17,030 nucleotides of DNA from Sphingobacteriaceae bacterium (lineage in GTDB: Bacteria > Bacteroidota > Bacteroidia > B-17B0 > Aurantibacillaceae), in the NCBI GenBank assembly GCA_025360355.1, contig JANYCL010000149.1, positions 1 to 17,030 of the forward strand. Reading direction: 5' to 3'. The translations under genes were made by a program, and so were the position numbers. Positions 7,401 to 13,855 of the stretch are shown in pieces. Positions within the stretch are counted from its first letter, which is position 1. Each line of letters starts with the position of its first letter. The notes beneath the pieces were generated by a model, which was given only the letters and a program-made list of their open reading frames with translations, was not told the origin of the DNA and made no database searches.

Positions 7401-8780
7401 ATGAAAAAATCAATCCATTTTATCTCTTTAGTCTTTTTTGTCTCTTTAATCCCTTCAGTCACTTACTCACAAAACAAAGACTCCATCAACATCCGTAAGA
7501 TCTACGATTTTTATTTAACAGAAAGTAAATGTTATAAAAATCTGGAAGTACTTTGCACAACCATTGGCGGACGAATAAGCGGCTCTCCTCAGGCGGAAAA
7601 AGCAGTTGCATGGGCTAAACAAGCCATGTATGATGCAGGTGCAGATACAGTTTATTTGCAACCTTGTAAAGTTACTCATTGGGAACGCGGTGCAAAAGAA
7701 ATGGCTGTTGTAACTTATCCGGGCAAACGCTTAAACTTAAATGTTTGTGCATTGGGCGGCTCAACTGCTACTCCTGTTTCCGGAATTAACGCAAGCATGA
7801 TTGAAATAAAAAGTTTTGCCGAATTAAAAACCTTAGGTGAAAAAAATCTTATAAAAGGAAAAGTTGTTTTTTATAACGTAGCATTTAATCCAAAAAACAT
7901 TACACCTGGACAATCCTATGGCGAATCAGTAAACTATCGTCATAATGGTGCTGTTAAAGCAAGTAAATACGGAGCGGTTGCAACTGTTGTAAGAAGCATG
8001 AGTTCATTAAATAATGATTCGCCGCATACAGGATCCATGACCTATGATAGTGCTGATGTAAAAATTCCATCATTTGCATTAAGTTATAAAGCTGCTGATG
8101 ATCTGGCAAAAGCACTTAAAGAAGATCCAAAACTTTTGATCTCATTAAAATCTTTTTGCAAAATATTTCCTGATACAACATCCTTCAATGTAATTGGTGA
8201 AATAAAAGGAACAGAAAAACCAAACGAATATATTATTACAGGCGGACATTTAGACAGCTGGGATACAGGGCAAGGAGCACATGATGATGGTGCAGGTGTT
8301 GTTCAAAGCATTGATGCCTTAACATTTTTCAAAAAAGCAGGATTAAAACCAAGACATAGTATTCGCGCTATCGCTTTTATGAATGAAGAAAATGGTTTAG
8401 GCGGTGGAAAAGCTTATGCTAAAGAAACTGAAAAGAAAAAATGGAAACACATTGCAGCTATTGAAACTGATGGTGGTGGATTTACTCCTCGTGGTTTTGG
8501 TGTTGATACAACAGCAGGTTTATACAATTTAGCTCTATCATGGAAGCCATTGTTTGCTCCGTATTTCATTGATCACATCCGTAAAGGCGGTGGTGGTGCA
8601 GATATTGGTCCGCTTGAAAAATTTGGGACACCTTGCATTGGATACGAATGCGATAATCAACGTTATTTTGATATTCATCACACACCGGATGATACATTTG
8701 ATAAAGTTCACAAACGCGAATTAGAATTAGGCGCCGCAGCAATCGGAAGTTTGATCTATTTGATCGATAAATACAGATAG
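7401..8780 (+). CDS. Secreted M28-family zinc metallopeptidase (carboxypeptidase Q-like)
   Basis: Exported peptidase of 459 residues. The signal peptide MKKSIHFISLVFFVSLIPSV is followed by TYSQ, with probable cleavage after residue 23. A PA-like insert lies around 130-240. The cocatalytic di-zinc site of the M28 family is complete: His283 (GGHLDSWD), bridging Asp295 (GAHDDGAG), the general base Glu329 and ligand Glu330 (FMNEENG), Asp357 (ETDGGG) and His427 (DIHHTPDD). Overall it resembles the plasma glutamate carboxypeptidase/carboxypeptidase Q subgroup, so aminopeptidase or dipeptidase activity on peptides in the periplasm or outside the cell is expected; the exact specificity cannot be read. 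It starts 5 bases after the DUF721 gene, so it is probably read on the recF transcript. Confidence 0.92.
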   Translation: MKKSIHFISLVFFVSLIPSVTYSQNKDSINIRKIYDFYLTESKCYKNLEVLCTTIGGRISGSPQAEKAVAWAKQAMYDAGADTVYLQPCKVTHWERGAKEMAVVTYPGKRLNLNVCALGGSTATPVSGINASMIEIKSFAELKTLGEKNLIKGKVVFYNVAFNPKNITPGQSYGESVNYRHNGAVKASKYGAVATVVRSMSSLNNDSPHTGSMTYDSADVKIPSFALSYKAADDLAKALKEDPKLLISLKSFCKIFPDTTSFNVIGEIKGTEKPNEYIITGGHLDSWDTGQGAHDDGAGVVQSIDALTFFKKAGLKPRHSIRAIAFMNEENGLGGGKAYAKETEKKKWKHIAAIETDGGGFTPRGFGVDTTAGLYNLALSWKPLFAPYFIDHIRKGGGGADIGPLEKFGTPCIGYECDNQRYFDIHHTPDDTFDKVHKRELELGAAAIGSLIYLIDKYR

Positions 8781-8786
8781 AGATTT

Positions 8787-8818
8787 AAAAGACTGGAGAG
8801 ACAAAGGGACTTCAGAGA
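8787..8818. repeat. Short degenerate word array after the M28 gene
   Basis: The 188 bases between the M28 and DinB genes hold no gene. The first part (8787-8818) is a purine-rich array with GAC recurring every 8-9 bases (8791, 8800, 8808; words such as GGAGAGAC and AAAGGGAC). It resembles in style the word arrays at 4502-4561 and 9545-9612, but it has only three units, so the call is weak. Confidence 0.35.
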
Positions 8819-8874
8819 TAAAAAATAATTATTCTCATTGTACCCAAACAGAAACAAACGAGATAATTGTTCCT

Positions 8875-8941
8875 GACCCTGAAGGGGTCAAATGTTAATA
8901 GAAAAAAACACATCCAACAAATCACCGACCCTGAAGGGATC
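8875..8941. repeat. Two direct copies of a GACCCTGAAGGGRTC element
   Basis: Copy 1 starts at 8875 (GACCCTGAAGGGGTC) and copy 2 at 8927 (GACCCTGAAGGGATC), 52 bases apart. Similarity continues on the right: AAATGTTAATAG against GAATATTGATCG, then an A-run in both. The core of copy 1 is a 5 bp inverted repeat, GACCC/GGGTC, with a TGAAG loop; copy 2 has one mismatch. Nothing else is seen before the DinB ATG at 8969. Confidence 0.7.
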
Positions 8942-8968
8942 GAATATTGATCGAAGAAAAATATTAAA

Positions 8969-9544
8969 ATGATAAACGAAAATTATTTGCAAAGCATGAA
9001 GCGCCAATTTTTGTTTTACAAAAGTCTGGGTGAAAAAGCAATTGCGCAAATTGAAGATGAAAAATTATTCTGGCAGGTAAATGAGGATAGCAATAGCATT
9101 GCAACGATTGTAAAACACCTGAGCGGAAATATGATCTCGCGCTGGACAGATTTCTTAACCACTGATGGCGAAAAAGAATGGCGCAACCGTGATGGTGAAT
9201 TTGAGAATGATATTAAGACAAGAGCAGAAGTAATTGCAGTTTGGGATAAAGGCTGGGATCGTTTATTTAAAACTTTAGATGAACTAAAACCTGATGATCT
9301 TGAAAAAATAATTTACATCCGTAACGAAGGACATACCGTTATGGAAGCTATCAACCGTCAGCTGGCACATTATGCTTACCATGTTGGTCAGATCGTTTAC
9401 ATTGCTAAAATGGTGAAAAATTCTTCTTGGGAAAGTCTTTCCATTCCAAGAAACAAATCGAAAGAATATAATTCAGGAAAATTCTCACAAGAGAAAACTC
9501 AAAAACATTTTACGGATGAGTTTTTGAAGAAGAAAACGGATTAA
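8969..9544 (+). CDS. DinB-superfamily protein, DUF1572 type
   Basis: 191-residue cytoplasmic four-helix-bundle protein of the DinB/YfiT superfamily. Three candidate metal-binding histidines are in the usual positions: His50 (IATIVKHLSGNM), His134 and His138 (QLAHYAYHVGQI). The segment RWTDFLTTDGEKEWRNRDGEF is characteristic of DUF1572. Superfamily members include bacillithiol S-transferases and other thiol-dependent enzymes; the substrate of DUF1572 proteins is not known to me, so no reaction is assigned. The polar Lys-rich C-terminus (about 155-191) lies outside the bundle. The start ATG at 8969 is the first in frame. It stands alone between repeat-filled gaps. Confidence 0.88.
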   Translation: MINENYLQSMKRQFLFYKSLGEKAIAQIEDEKLFWQVNEDSNSIATIVKHLSGNMISRWTDFLTTDGEKEWRNRDGEFENDIKTRAEVIAVWDKGWDRLFKTLDELKPDDLEKIIYIRNEGHTVMEAINRQLAHYAYHVGQIVYIAKMVKNSSWESLSIPRNKSKEYNSGKFSQEKTQKHFTDEFLKKKTD

Positions 9545-9612
9545 AAATTTAAAGATTGGTTGACAATACTCTGAATATTTGAATTCTTGAATCTTTGAAT
9601 CTTTAAATCTTT
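9545..9612. repeat. Intergenic inverted element with tandem GAATCTTT words
   Basis: Between the convergent DinB and ung genes. Left arm AAATTTAAAGATTG (9545-9558) pairs at 12 of 14 positions with GAATCTTTAAATCT (9597-9610). The right half contains four tandem 8-mers: GAATTCTT, GAATCTTT, GAATCTTT, AAATCTTT (9581-9612). The same words and the same left motif occur at 4497-4561. It could serve as a bidirectional terminator for the two convergent genes, but lacks a GC-rich stem. Confidence 0.7.
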
Positions 9613-9633
9613 GAAGTCAGAATTCTGAAATTA

Positions 9634-10302
9634 TCAAAGGCACCAGTTTATTTCCCCTAACCTTTTCGTCCGAAGAAATTCATTCGTCTTGCTAAAATGT
9701 TTACTTCCAAAAAAAGCACCACGCGCTAATGGAGACGGATGGGCGGCTGTTAAAACCAAATGTTTATTCGCATCAATTAAAACTGTTTTTGCTTTGGCAT
9801 AATTTCCCCACAATAAAAAAACAAGATTTTCTTTTTTATCACTTAATGTTTTAATAACAGCATCAGTAAATAATTCCCATCCTTTGTTTTGGTGACTTCC
9901 GGCAGTATTTGCTCTAACCGTTAATGTTGCGTTCAATAAAAAAACACCTTGCTGAGCCCATGGTTCTAAATTGCCGGTTTGCGGTATTTCACAACCTTCA
10001 TCTTCTTTCAATTCTTTAAAAATATTTACCAAAGAAGGCGGTTTCCTGATCCCATCAGCAACCGAAAAACACAAGCCGTTTGCCTGCCCATCGCCATGAT
10101 AAGGATCTTGTCCTAAGATCACAACTTTTACCTTATCAAAAGGCGTAAAATCAAAGGCAGCGAAGATTCTTTTTGCAGGTGGAAAAATAGCGTGCTGTTT
10201 GCGCTCGTCTACCAAAAATGACTTTAGGTCGGTAAAATAGGGTTTTGTAAACTCTTCATTGAGTGCATTTAACCATCCGGGTTCTATTTTCGGGCTAATC
10301 AT
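9634..10302 (-). CDS. ung: Uracil-DNA glycosylase (family 1)
   Basis: Removes uracil from DNA, starting base excision repair. The 222 residues match the family. Motif A is GQDPYHG, with the catalytic Asp at residue 66, embedded in VKVVILGQDPYHGDGQANGL. The uracil-binding segments are CFSV and LLNATLTV. FLLWGNYAK supplies the Asn that recognises uracil. The DNA-intercalating loop is HPSPLAR, with catalytic His188. ATG start at 10302. It is convergent with the DinB gene and divergent from the small lipoprotein gene. No clear TAnnTTTG box is seen before it. Confidence 0.97.
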   Translation of the reverse strand: MISPKIEPGWLNALNEEFTKPYFTDLKSFLVDERKQHAIFPPAKRIFAAFDFTPFDKVKVVILGQDPYHGDGQANGLCFSVADGIRKPPSLVNIFKELKEDEGCEIPQTGNLEPWAQQGVFLLNATLTVRANTAGSHQNKGWELFTDAVIKTLSDKKENLVFLLWGNYAKAKTVLIDANKHLVLTAAHPSPLARGAFFGSKHFSKTNEFLRTKRLGEINWCL

Positions 10303-10346
10303 TCGGCTAATTTAGCTCTGTTTTTAACATTGTGAACAACATTTTT

Positions 10347-10376
10347 TTTGTTATTTTTAGGATAATCCTATCTTTG
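10347..10376 (+). promoter_or_regulatory. Bacteroidota promoter of the 43-residue lipoprotein gene
   Basis: TTTG (10347-10350), an 18-base spacer and TATCTTTG (10369-10376) form an exact match to the Bacteroidota -33/-7 promoter. Transcription should start near 10380, about 18 bases before the ATG at 10398. This makes an earlier start at 10332 impossible on this transcript. Confidence 0.8.
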
Positions 10377-10397
10377 TTAAATAAACTACAAAAAACT

Positions 10398-10529
10398 ATG
10401 AAAAAAGTTATCATTTTTGCTTCAGCATTCATCTTCGCAGGTATCCTTTTATCTTCTTGTAAATCACACGAAAAATGCCCTGCTTACTCTAAAGTTAATA
10501 CTACTCAAAATCATAATAAAGTAGCTTAA
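10398..10529 (+). CDS. 43-residue lipoprotein
   Basis: Tiny lipoprotein: MKKVIIFASAFIFAGILLSS, then the lipidated Cys21 (lipobox LSSC) and a 23-residue mature part, CKSHEKCPAYSKVNTTQNHN then KVA. The frame could be opened from an ATG at 10332, but that would put the exact-match promoter inside the gene and add a non-signal N-terminus, so 10398 is chosen. The mature part contains a second Cys and the short motif CPAYSK. I have the impression that small lipoproteins ending in a CPAY-type motif occur in other Bacteroidota, but I know of no function. It forms a single-gene unit with its own promoter and terminator, suggesting an abundant transcript. It also lies between divergent ung and convergent osmC. 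Confidence 0.8.
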   Translation: MKKVIIFASAFIFAGILLSSCKSHEKCPAYSKVNTTQNHNKVA

Positions 10530-10548
10530 GCTATTTTTACCTCATTAA

Positions 10549-10579
10549 AAAAGCCCTTAAGTAATCCTTAAGGGCTTTT
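10549..10579. terminator. Bidirectional intrinsic terminator
   Basis: Perfect 12 bp inverted repeat AAAAGCCCTTAA (10549-10560) and TTAAGGGCTTTT (10568-10579) with a 7-nt loop. It has A-rich flanks on the left and TTTTGTGTTTC on the right. It lies between the convergent small lipoprotein gene (ends 10529) and OsmC gene (ends 10598) and can serve both strands. Confidence 0.9.
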
Positions 10580-10597
10580 GTGTTTCTTCAAATTCTA

Positions 10598-11005
10598 TTA
10601 CCAAATAAAGGTTATTACCTGTTTCAGATCAGGGTGCAGACTTTTTGCAACCGGACAAGTATGAGCGGCATGTTCGTACATTTTCTTCTCTTTATCACTA
10701 TAATTATTCTTAGGGAAAGTCAGGGCAATATGTATTTCGCCGATTCTTCTTGGTTCAGCCAACATCACTTTTGTAACCTCAGCGGTTGTTCCATCTGTTT
10801 TTGTAATTCCGTCTTTCATTGAAACAATTCCCATTACAGAGATCATACAACACGCCAAAGAAGTTGCTGTTAGATCGGTCGGTGAAAAGGCTTCTCCCTT
10901 TCCATGATTGTCCGTTGGAGCGTCTGTAATTAACTTATTTCCACTCTTAACATGAACGGCTTCAGTTCTTAATTCTCCAAGGTATTTTACTGTGCTTGTT
11001 ATCAT
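10598..11005 (-). CDS. OsmC family protein (peroxiredoxin-like)
   Basis: 135-residue cytoplasmic protein of the OsmC/Ohr superfamily, whose members reduce organic hydroperoxides with a Cys pair. The first Cys lies in the helix SPTDLTATSLACCMISVMG (Cys52 and Cys53). The second lies in AAHTCPVAKSLHPDL (Cys117), the usual CPVxKSL motif. The N-terminal beta strand ends with DAPTDNHGKGEAFSPTD, as in the general OsmC/YhfA-type branch rather than classical Ohr. Exact substrate unknown. ATG at 11005; a TAnnTTTG box lies on its strand at 11039-11046. It is divergent from the 11081 gene. Confidence 0.9.
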   Translation of the reverse strand: MITSTVKYLGELRTEAVHVKSGNKLITDAPTDNHGKGEAFSPTDLTATSLACCMISVMGIVSMKDGITKTDGTTAEVTKVMLAEPRRIGEIHIALTFPKNNYSDKEKKMYEHAAHTCPVAKSLHPDLKQVITFIW

Positions 11006-11038
11006 TTTTTAGGTTTTTTAAGGGTAAACTTACAACAA

Positions 11039-11046
11039 CAAAAGTA
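11039..11046 (-). promoter_or_regulatory. Candidate -7 box of the OsmC gene
   Basis: On the minus strand TACTTTTG matches TAnnTTTG exactly, 33 bases upstream of the ATG. No clear -33 TTTG at the expected distance. Confidence 0.5.
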
Positions 11047-11067
11047 GGTTTAAAGTCCGAAATTATG

Positions 11068-11075
11068 TAAATTTG
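11068..11075 (+). promoter_or_regulatory. Candidate -7 box of the 11081 gene
   Basis: TAAATTTG matches TAnnTTTG exactly but ends only 5 bases before the ATG at 11081, implying a leaderless or nearly leaderless transcript. It sits 21 bases from the oppositely oriented OsmC box. No good -33 element, so this may be chance in AT-rich DNA. Confidence 0.35.
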
Positions 11076-11080
11076 TTACT

Positions 11081-11833
11081 ATGCTTTTTAAACGGTTCTT
11101 ATCTTTTTCAATTCTGTTTTTGTCATTGAATGCTTTTTCACAAAGCGCTCCGCAGGCTCTTGCAAACGGACAAGACCTAAACGTTTTGTATCGTCACGAA
11201 GCTACTTTCAAAATTTTTGCTCATACGCGTGGTTTTGGTTTTGGCTATCGTCGCGCTAAACACATTACTGCTAAAACAAAATCGCTTATTGAGCTTGAAG
11301 GTTTAAGTTTAAAACATCCAAAAGAATTTAAAGTAAAAAGTACCGAAGAAAACGCAAAACGTTTTGTGTACGGAAAAATAAATAGCGTTGCTGTGTTACG
11401 GATCGGTACCGGTATTCAAAATGTAATTTTCAAACGCGCCGATCGTAAATCAGTAGAAATTCGTTGTTCCTATATAATCGGTGCTTCCTTAGCAATTGCA
11501 AAACCTTATTATGTTTTGGTTTACAGAGGTTCCGGACCAAGAAGACAAGCACAAGCAGTTAAATACGACTCAGAAAATTTTACGCAAGATAGCGTTGTTG
11601 GTAAGGCCTCGTTTATTAATGGTATTGATGAAATAAAAATATATCCGGGCTTACACGGAAAATTAAATTTTAGTTTTGAATATGCACCCTACTCTAATTG
11701 GGTTCGCGCTATTGAAACAGGTTTGTCCTGTGATTATTATCCAAAAGCTTTACCAATTATGGCAAGAAACCCTGCCGAAAATCTTGTGTTAACATTTTAT
11801 GTTGGATTTGTTTTCGGCAAGAAATGGTTTTAA
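11081..11833 (+). CDS. Secreted protein, probable outer-membrane beta-barrel, unknown family
   Basis: 250 residues; I cannot assign a named family. The signal peptide MLFKRFLSFSILFLSLNAFS is followed by QSAPQ. The mature part alternates short amphipathic strands with Gly/aromatic turns: FKIFAHTRGFGFGYRRAK, KSLIELEGLSLKHPKEFK, VAVLRIGTGIQNVIFKRADR, VEIRCSYIIGASLAIAKPYY, LNFSFEYAPYSNWVRAIETG and LTFYVGFVFGKKWF. The C-terminal aromatic residue after a strand is the usual ending of an outer-membrane barrel. It lies 11 bases before lipA, so it is very probably in the same operon. The link with lipoate synthesis is positional only. Confidence 0.75.
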   Translation: MLFKRFLSFSILFLSLNAFSQSAPQALANGQDLNVLYRHEATFKIFAHTRGFGFGYRRAKHITAKTKSLIELEGLSLKHPKEFKVKSTEENAKRFVYGKINSVAVLRIGTGIQNVIFKRADRKSVEIRCSYIIGASLAIAKPYYVLVYRGSGPRRQAQAVKYDSENFTQDSVVGKASFINGIDEIKIYPGLHGKLNFSFEYAPYSNWVRAIETGLSCDYYPKALPIMARNPAENLVLTFYVGFVFGKKWF

Positions 11834-11844
11834 GATAATTTTAA

Positions 11845-12711
11845 GTGGAAATCGAAAATTTACAGGAAATAAAAATAAAAAAACCCGATTGGCTACGGGT
11901 GAAACTTCCTATTGGGGAAGAATATCTTAAGGTCCGCAATCTTGTAAGCAAACATAAACTCCACACCATTTGCGAAAGCGGTAATTGCCCGAACATGGGC
12001 GAATGCTGGGGCGCAGGTACCGCAACGTTCATGATACTCGGTAACATCTGTACACGCTCTTGCGGGTTTTGTGCAGTTGCTACAGGCAAACCTAAAGCAG
12101 CAGATTGGGATGAACCCAAACGCGTTGCGAACTCTGTAAAATTAATGGGCGTAAAACATTGCGTGATCACTTCGGTTGACAGAGATGACCTTAAAGACGG
12201 TGGTTCTATTATCTGGGCTGAGACAATTAAAGAAATAAGAAATATTAGTCCTGAAACAAAATTTGAATGTTTAATTCCTGATTTCGCAGGCAAATGGGAA
12301 AATTTACAACGAATTATTGATGTAAAACCTGATATTGTTTCACATAATATTGAAACAGTAAGAAGATTAACAGCACAAGTTCGGATACAAGCTAAATACG
12401 ATAGAAGCTTAGAAGTGATAAAAAGATTGCATAATGCGGGCGTAAAAACCAAAAGCGGTTTAATGCTTGGGCTAGGAGAAACTGAAGAAGAAGTTTTAGA
12501 AACAATTAATGATCTCCGAAATGTAAATTGTGATGTGATGACTATTGGTCAGTATTTACAACCTACTCCAAAACATTTACCTGTTGTACGTTTTGTACAT
12601 CCTGATGAATTTAAAAAATACGGTAAGATTGCTTTAGAAAAAGGTTTCCGTTTTGTGGAGAGTGGTCCGTTGGTACGTTCATCTTACCACGCCGAAAAAC
12701 ACATTTTTTAG
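11845..12711 (+). CDS. lipA: Lipoyl synthase (GTG start)
   Basis: Radical SAM enzyme that inserts two sulfur atoms into the octanoyl chain on lipoate-dependent proteins such as the E2 subunits of pyruvate dehydrogenase. Both [4Fe-4S] sites are complete: the auxiliary cluster CX4CX5C (Cys43, Cys48, Cys54, in CESGNCPNMGECW) and the radical SAM cluster CX3CX2C (Cys69, Cys73, Cys76, in CTRSCGFC). GTATFMILGN, KSGLMLGLGET and the C-terminal SGPLVRSSYHAEK are family signatures. A stop codon in frame (11842-11844) directly precedes GTG at 11845, and the next Met lies inside the cluster motif, so a non-ATG start is forced. Length 288 is normal. No lipB is nearby. Confidence 0.97.
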   Translation: MEIENLQEIKIKKPDWLRVKLPIGEEYLKVRNLVSKHKLHTICESGNCPNMGECWGAGTATFMILGNICTRSCGFCAVATGKPKAADWDEPKRVANSVKLMGVKHCVITSVDRDDLKDGGSIIWAETIKEIRNISPETKFECLIPDFAGKWENLQRIIDVKPDIVSHNIETVRRLTAQVRIQAKYDRSLEVIKRLHNAGVKTKSGLMLGLGETEEEVLETINDLRNVNCDVMTIGQYLQPTPKHLPVVRFVHPDEFKKYGKIALEKGFRFVESGPLVRSSYHAEKHIF

Positions 12712-12714
12712 TAT

Positions 12715-13788
12715 ATGAGAATTGTTTTCGCATTTCTTATTGTCCTACTCACCTACTCCACTAATTCATTTTCCCAAAACAGAAAAGAAAAAAAATTAGC
12801 TGAAAAAAAACGGATAGAAAAAATCCAGCAACGTAAAAAAGAAGTAAAAGATAGTTTACGTGCAGAAAAAAAAGCGCGGGGTGGTGTTCCGGCAAATATT
12901 GAAGTCTTCCCGAAGAATTTTTTATTAAAACCCAAATATGTATTTCCTGAATTAACATTTAATGTAACCAGCAGAAACAAAAGCGGCGAGAGTTTTAATT
13001 GGAAACCCTCCATTACCGGTGTTGTTGGCGGCGCCATAAGGATAAAAAAAATTTACATCTCAATGGGATTCAGAATTCCATCTGATGCAGCACACGAAAA
13101 AAAATATGGTAAAACAACTTACCAGGATTATTATTTGAATTTTCAGGGAAGAATTGTTGCATGGACATTTTTTTTTAGGGATTACAGAGGATTTTATTTG
13201 AACGATTACAAAAAGTTTTATCCCGGTTGGCGTGAAGACTCAGTTGGTTTTCCTAAATCAAAAGATCTGCATGTTATTGAAGCGGGAATGAACATCGGAT
13301 TTAATTTCAATAAGAATTTTTCACTGAATGCAGCTTTTGCACAATCTGAAAGACAGAAAAAAAGTGCCGGTTCTTTTCTAATGACGATATCGGAACGTTA
13401 TCAACGAATACAAAGTGATAGTAACATTGTGCCAAATATGCAAGCGGCAAATTATCCCAATCTTGATCGTTTGATCAGAGGGGATTTTTTAACTACCATA
13501 ATTAGTTTTGGTGGAGGTTATCAATTTGTGATGGGTAAGTTTCATTTTACGCCAGTGGTTTTATTGGGAAGCGGAATGCAGATCCAAAACTATCAACAAA
13601 CAGGAACAAATATCTGGCGACTTAATTTACCAACCTATGCAAACGGACGCGCACAGTTTGGTTATAATGGGAATAATTTTTTCGCGAATGTAATTTATAC
13701 TGTAGAATTTAATTCTATTCCAATAAAAGAATCCCGCATAAGATTATTCTATCAGGTAATTGAATTTGGAATGGGAGTTAGGTTCTGA
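12715..13788 (+). CDS. Outer-membrane beta-barrel protein, probably DUF4421 family
   Basis: 357 residues, beginning 3 bases after the lipA stop. Signal peptide to about residue 20 (...TNSFSQ), then a Lys/Glu-rich helical stretch (22-55: RKEKKLAEKKRIEKIQQRKK and similar), then a beta-barrel domain. Segments such as IYISMGFRIPSDAA, KTTYQDYYLNFQGRIVAWTF and YRGFYLNDYKKFYPGW fit my memory of the DUF4421 family, which is of unknown function. The charged stretch just after the signal peptide would lie in the periplasm and is unusual for a plain barrel. The final strand ends in RF, as is usual for barrels. Operon with lipA and the 11081 gene. Confidence 0.75.
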   Translation: MRIVFAFLIVLLTYSTNSFSQNRKEKKLAEKKRIEKIQQRKKEVKDSLRAEKKARGGVPANIEVFPKNFLLKPKYVFPELTFNVTSRNKSGESFNWKPSITGVVGGAIRIKKIYISMGFRIPSDAAHEKKYGKTTYQDYYLNFQGRIVAWTFFFRDYRGFYLNDYKKFYPGWREDSVGFPKSKDLHVIEAGMNIGFNFNKNFSLNAAFAQSERQKKSAGSFLMTISERYQRIQSDSNIVPNMQAANYPNLDRLIRGDFLTTIISFGGGYQFVMGKFHFTPVVLLGSGMQIQNYQQTGTNIWRLNLPTYANGRAQFGYNGNNFFANVIYTVEFNSIPIKESRIRLFYQVIEFGMGVRF

Positions 13789-13792
13789 GGTA

Positions 13793-13855
13793 AGATGTAA
13801 TATGGCAAATGGAAAATGTTACATCTACCATTTTCCCTTTTACATTTTACATTCT
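13793..13855. repeat. Imperfect palindromic word array between convergent genes
   Basis: Two overlapping inverted repeats can form: AGATGTAA (13793-13800) with TTACATCT (13819-13826), perfect over 8 bp; and AAATGGAAAATG (13807-13818) with CATTTTCCCTTT (13829-13840), 11 of 12. The right side ends in short tandem ACATTTT/ACATTCT words. It fills the whole gap between two convergent barrel genes and may work as a bidirectional terminator. It uses different words from the elements at 4502 and 9545 but the same architecture. Confidence 0.6.

Noticed and set aside
8875..8941. CRISPR-like repeat and spacer
   Set aside because: Only two short imperfect copies, no cas genes, and no regular array.
10332..10397. 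N-terminal extension of the small lipoprotein gene from the ATG at 10332
   Set aside because: An exact TTTG-N18-TATCTTTG promoter lies inside this stretch, and the ATG at 10398 begins a perfect lipoprotein signal.
10522..10533. Palindrome TAGCTTAAGCTA at the stop of the small lipoprotein gene
   Set aside because: No loop, so it cannot form a useful hairpin; the real terminator follows at 10549. It may be chance around the TAA stop.
11841..12452. 203-codon open frame on the minus strand across lipA
   Set aside because: It is antisense to an unmistakable lipA with complete cluster motifs; the translation has no family features.
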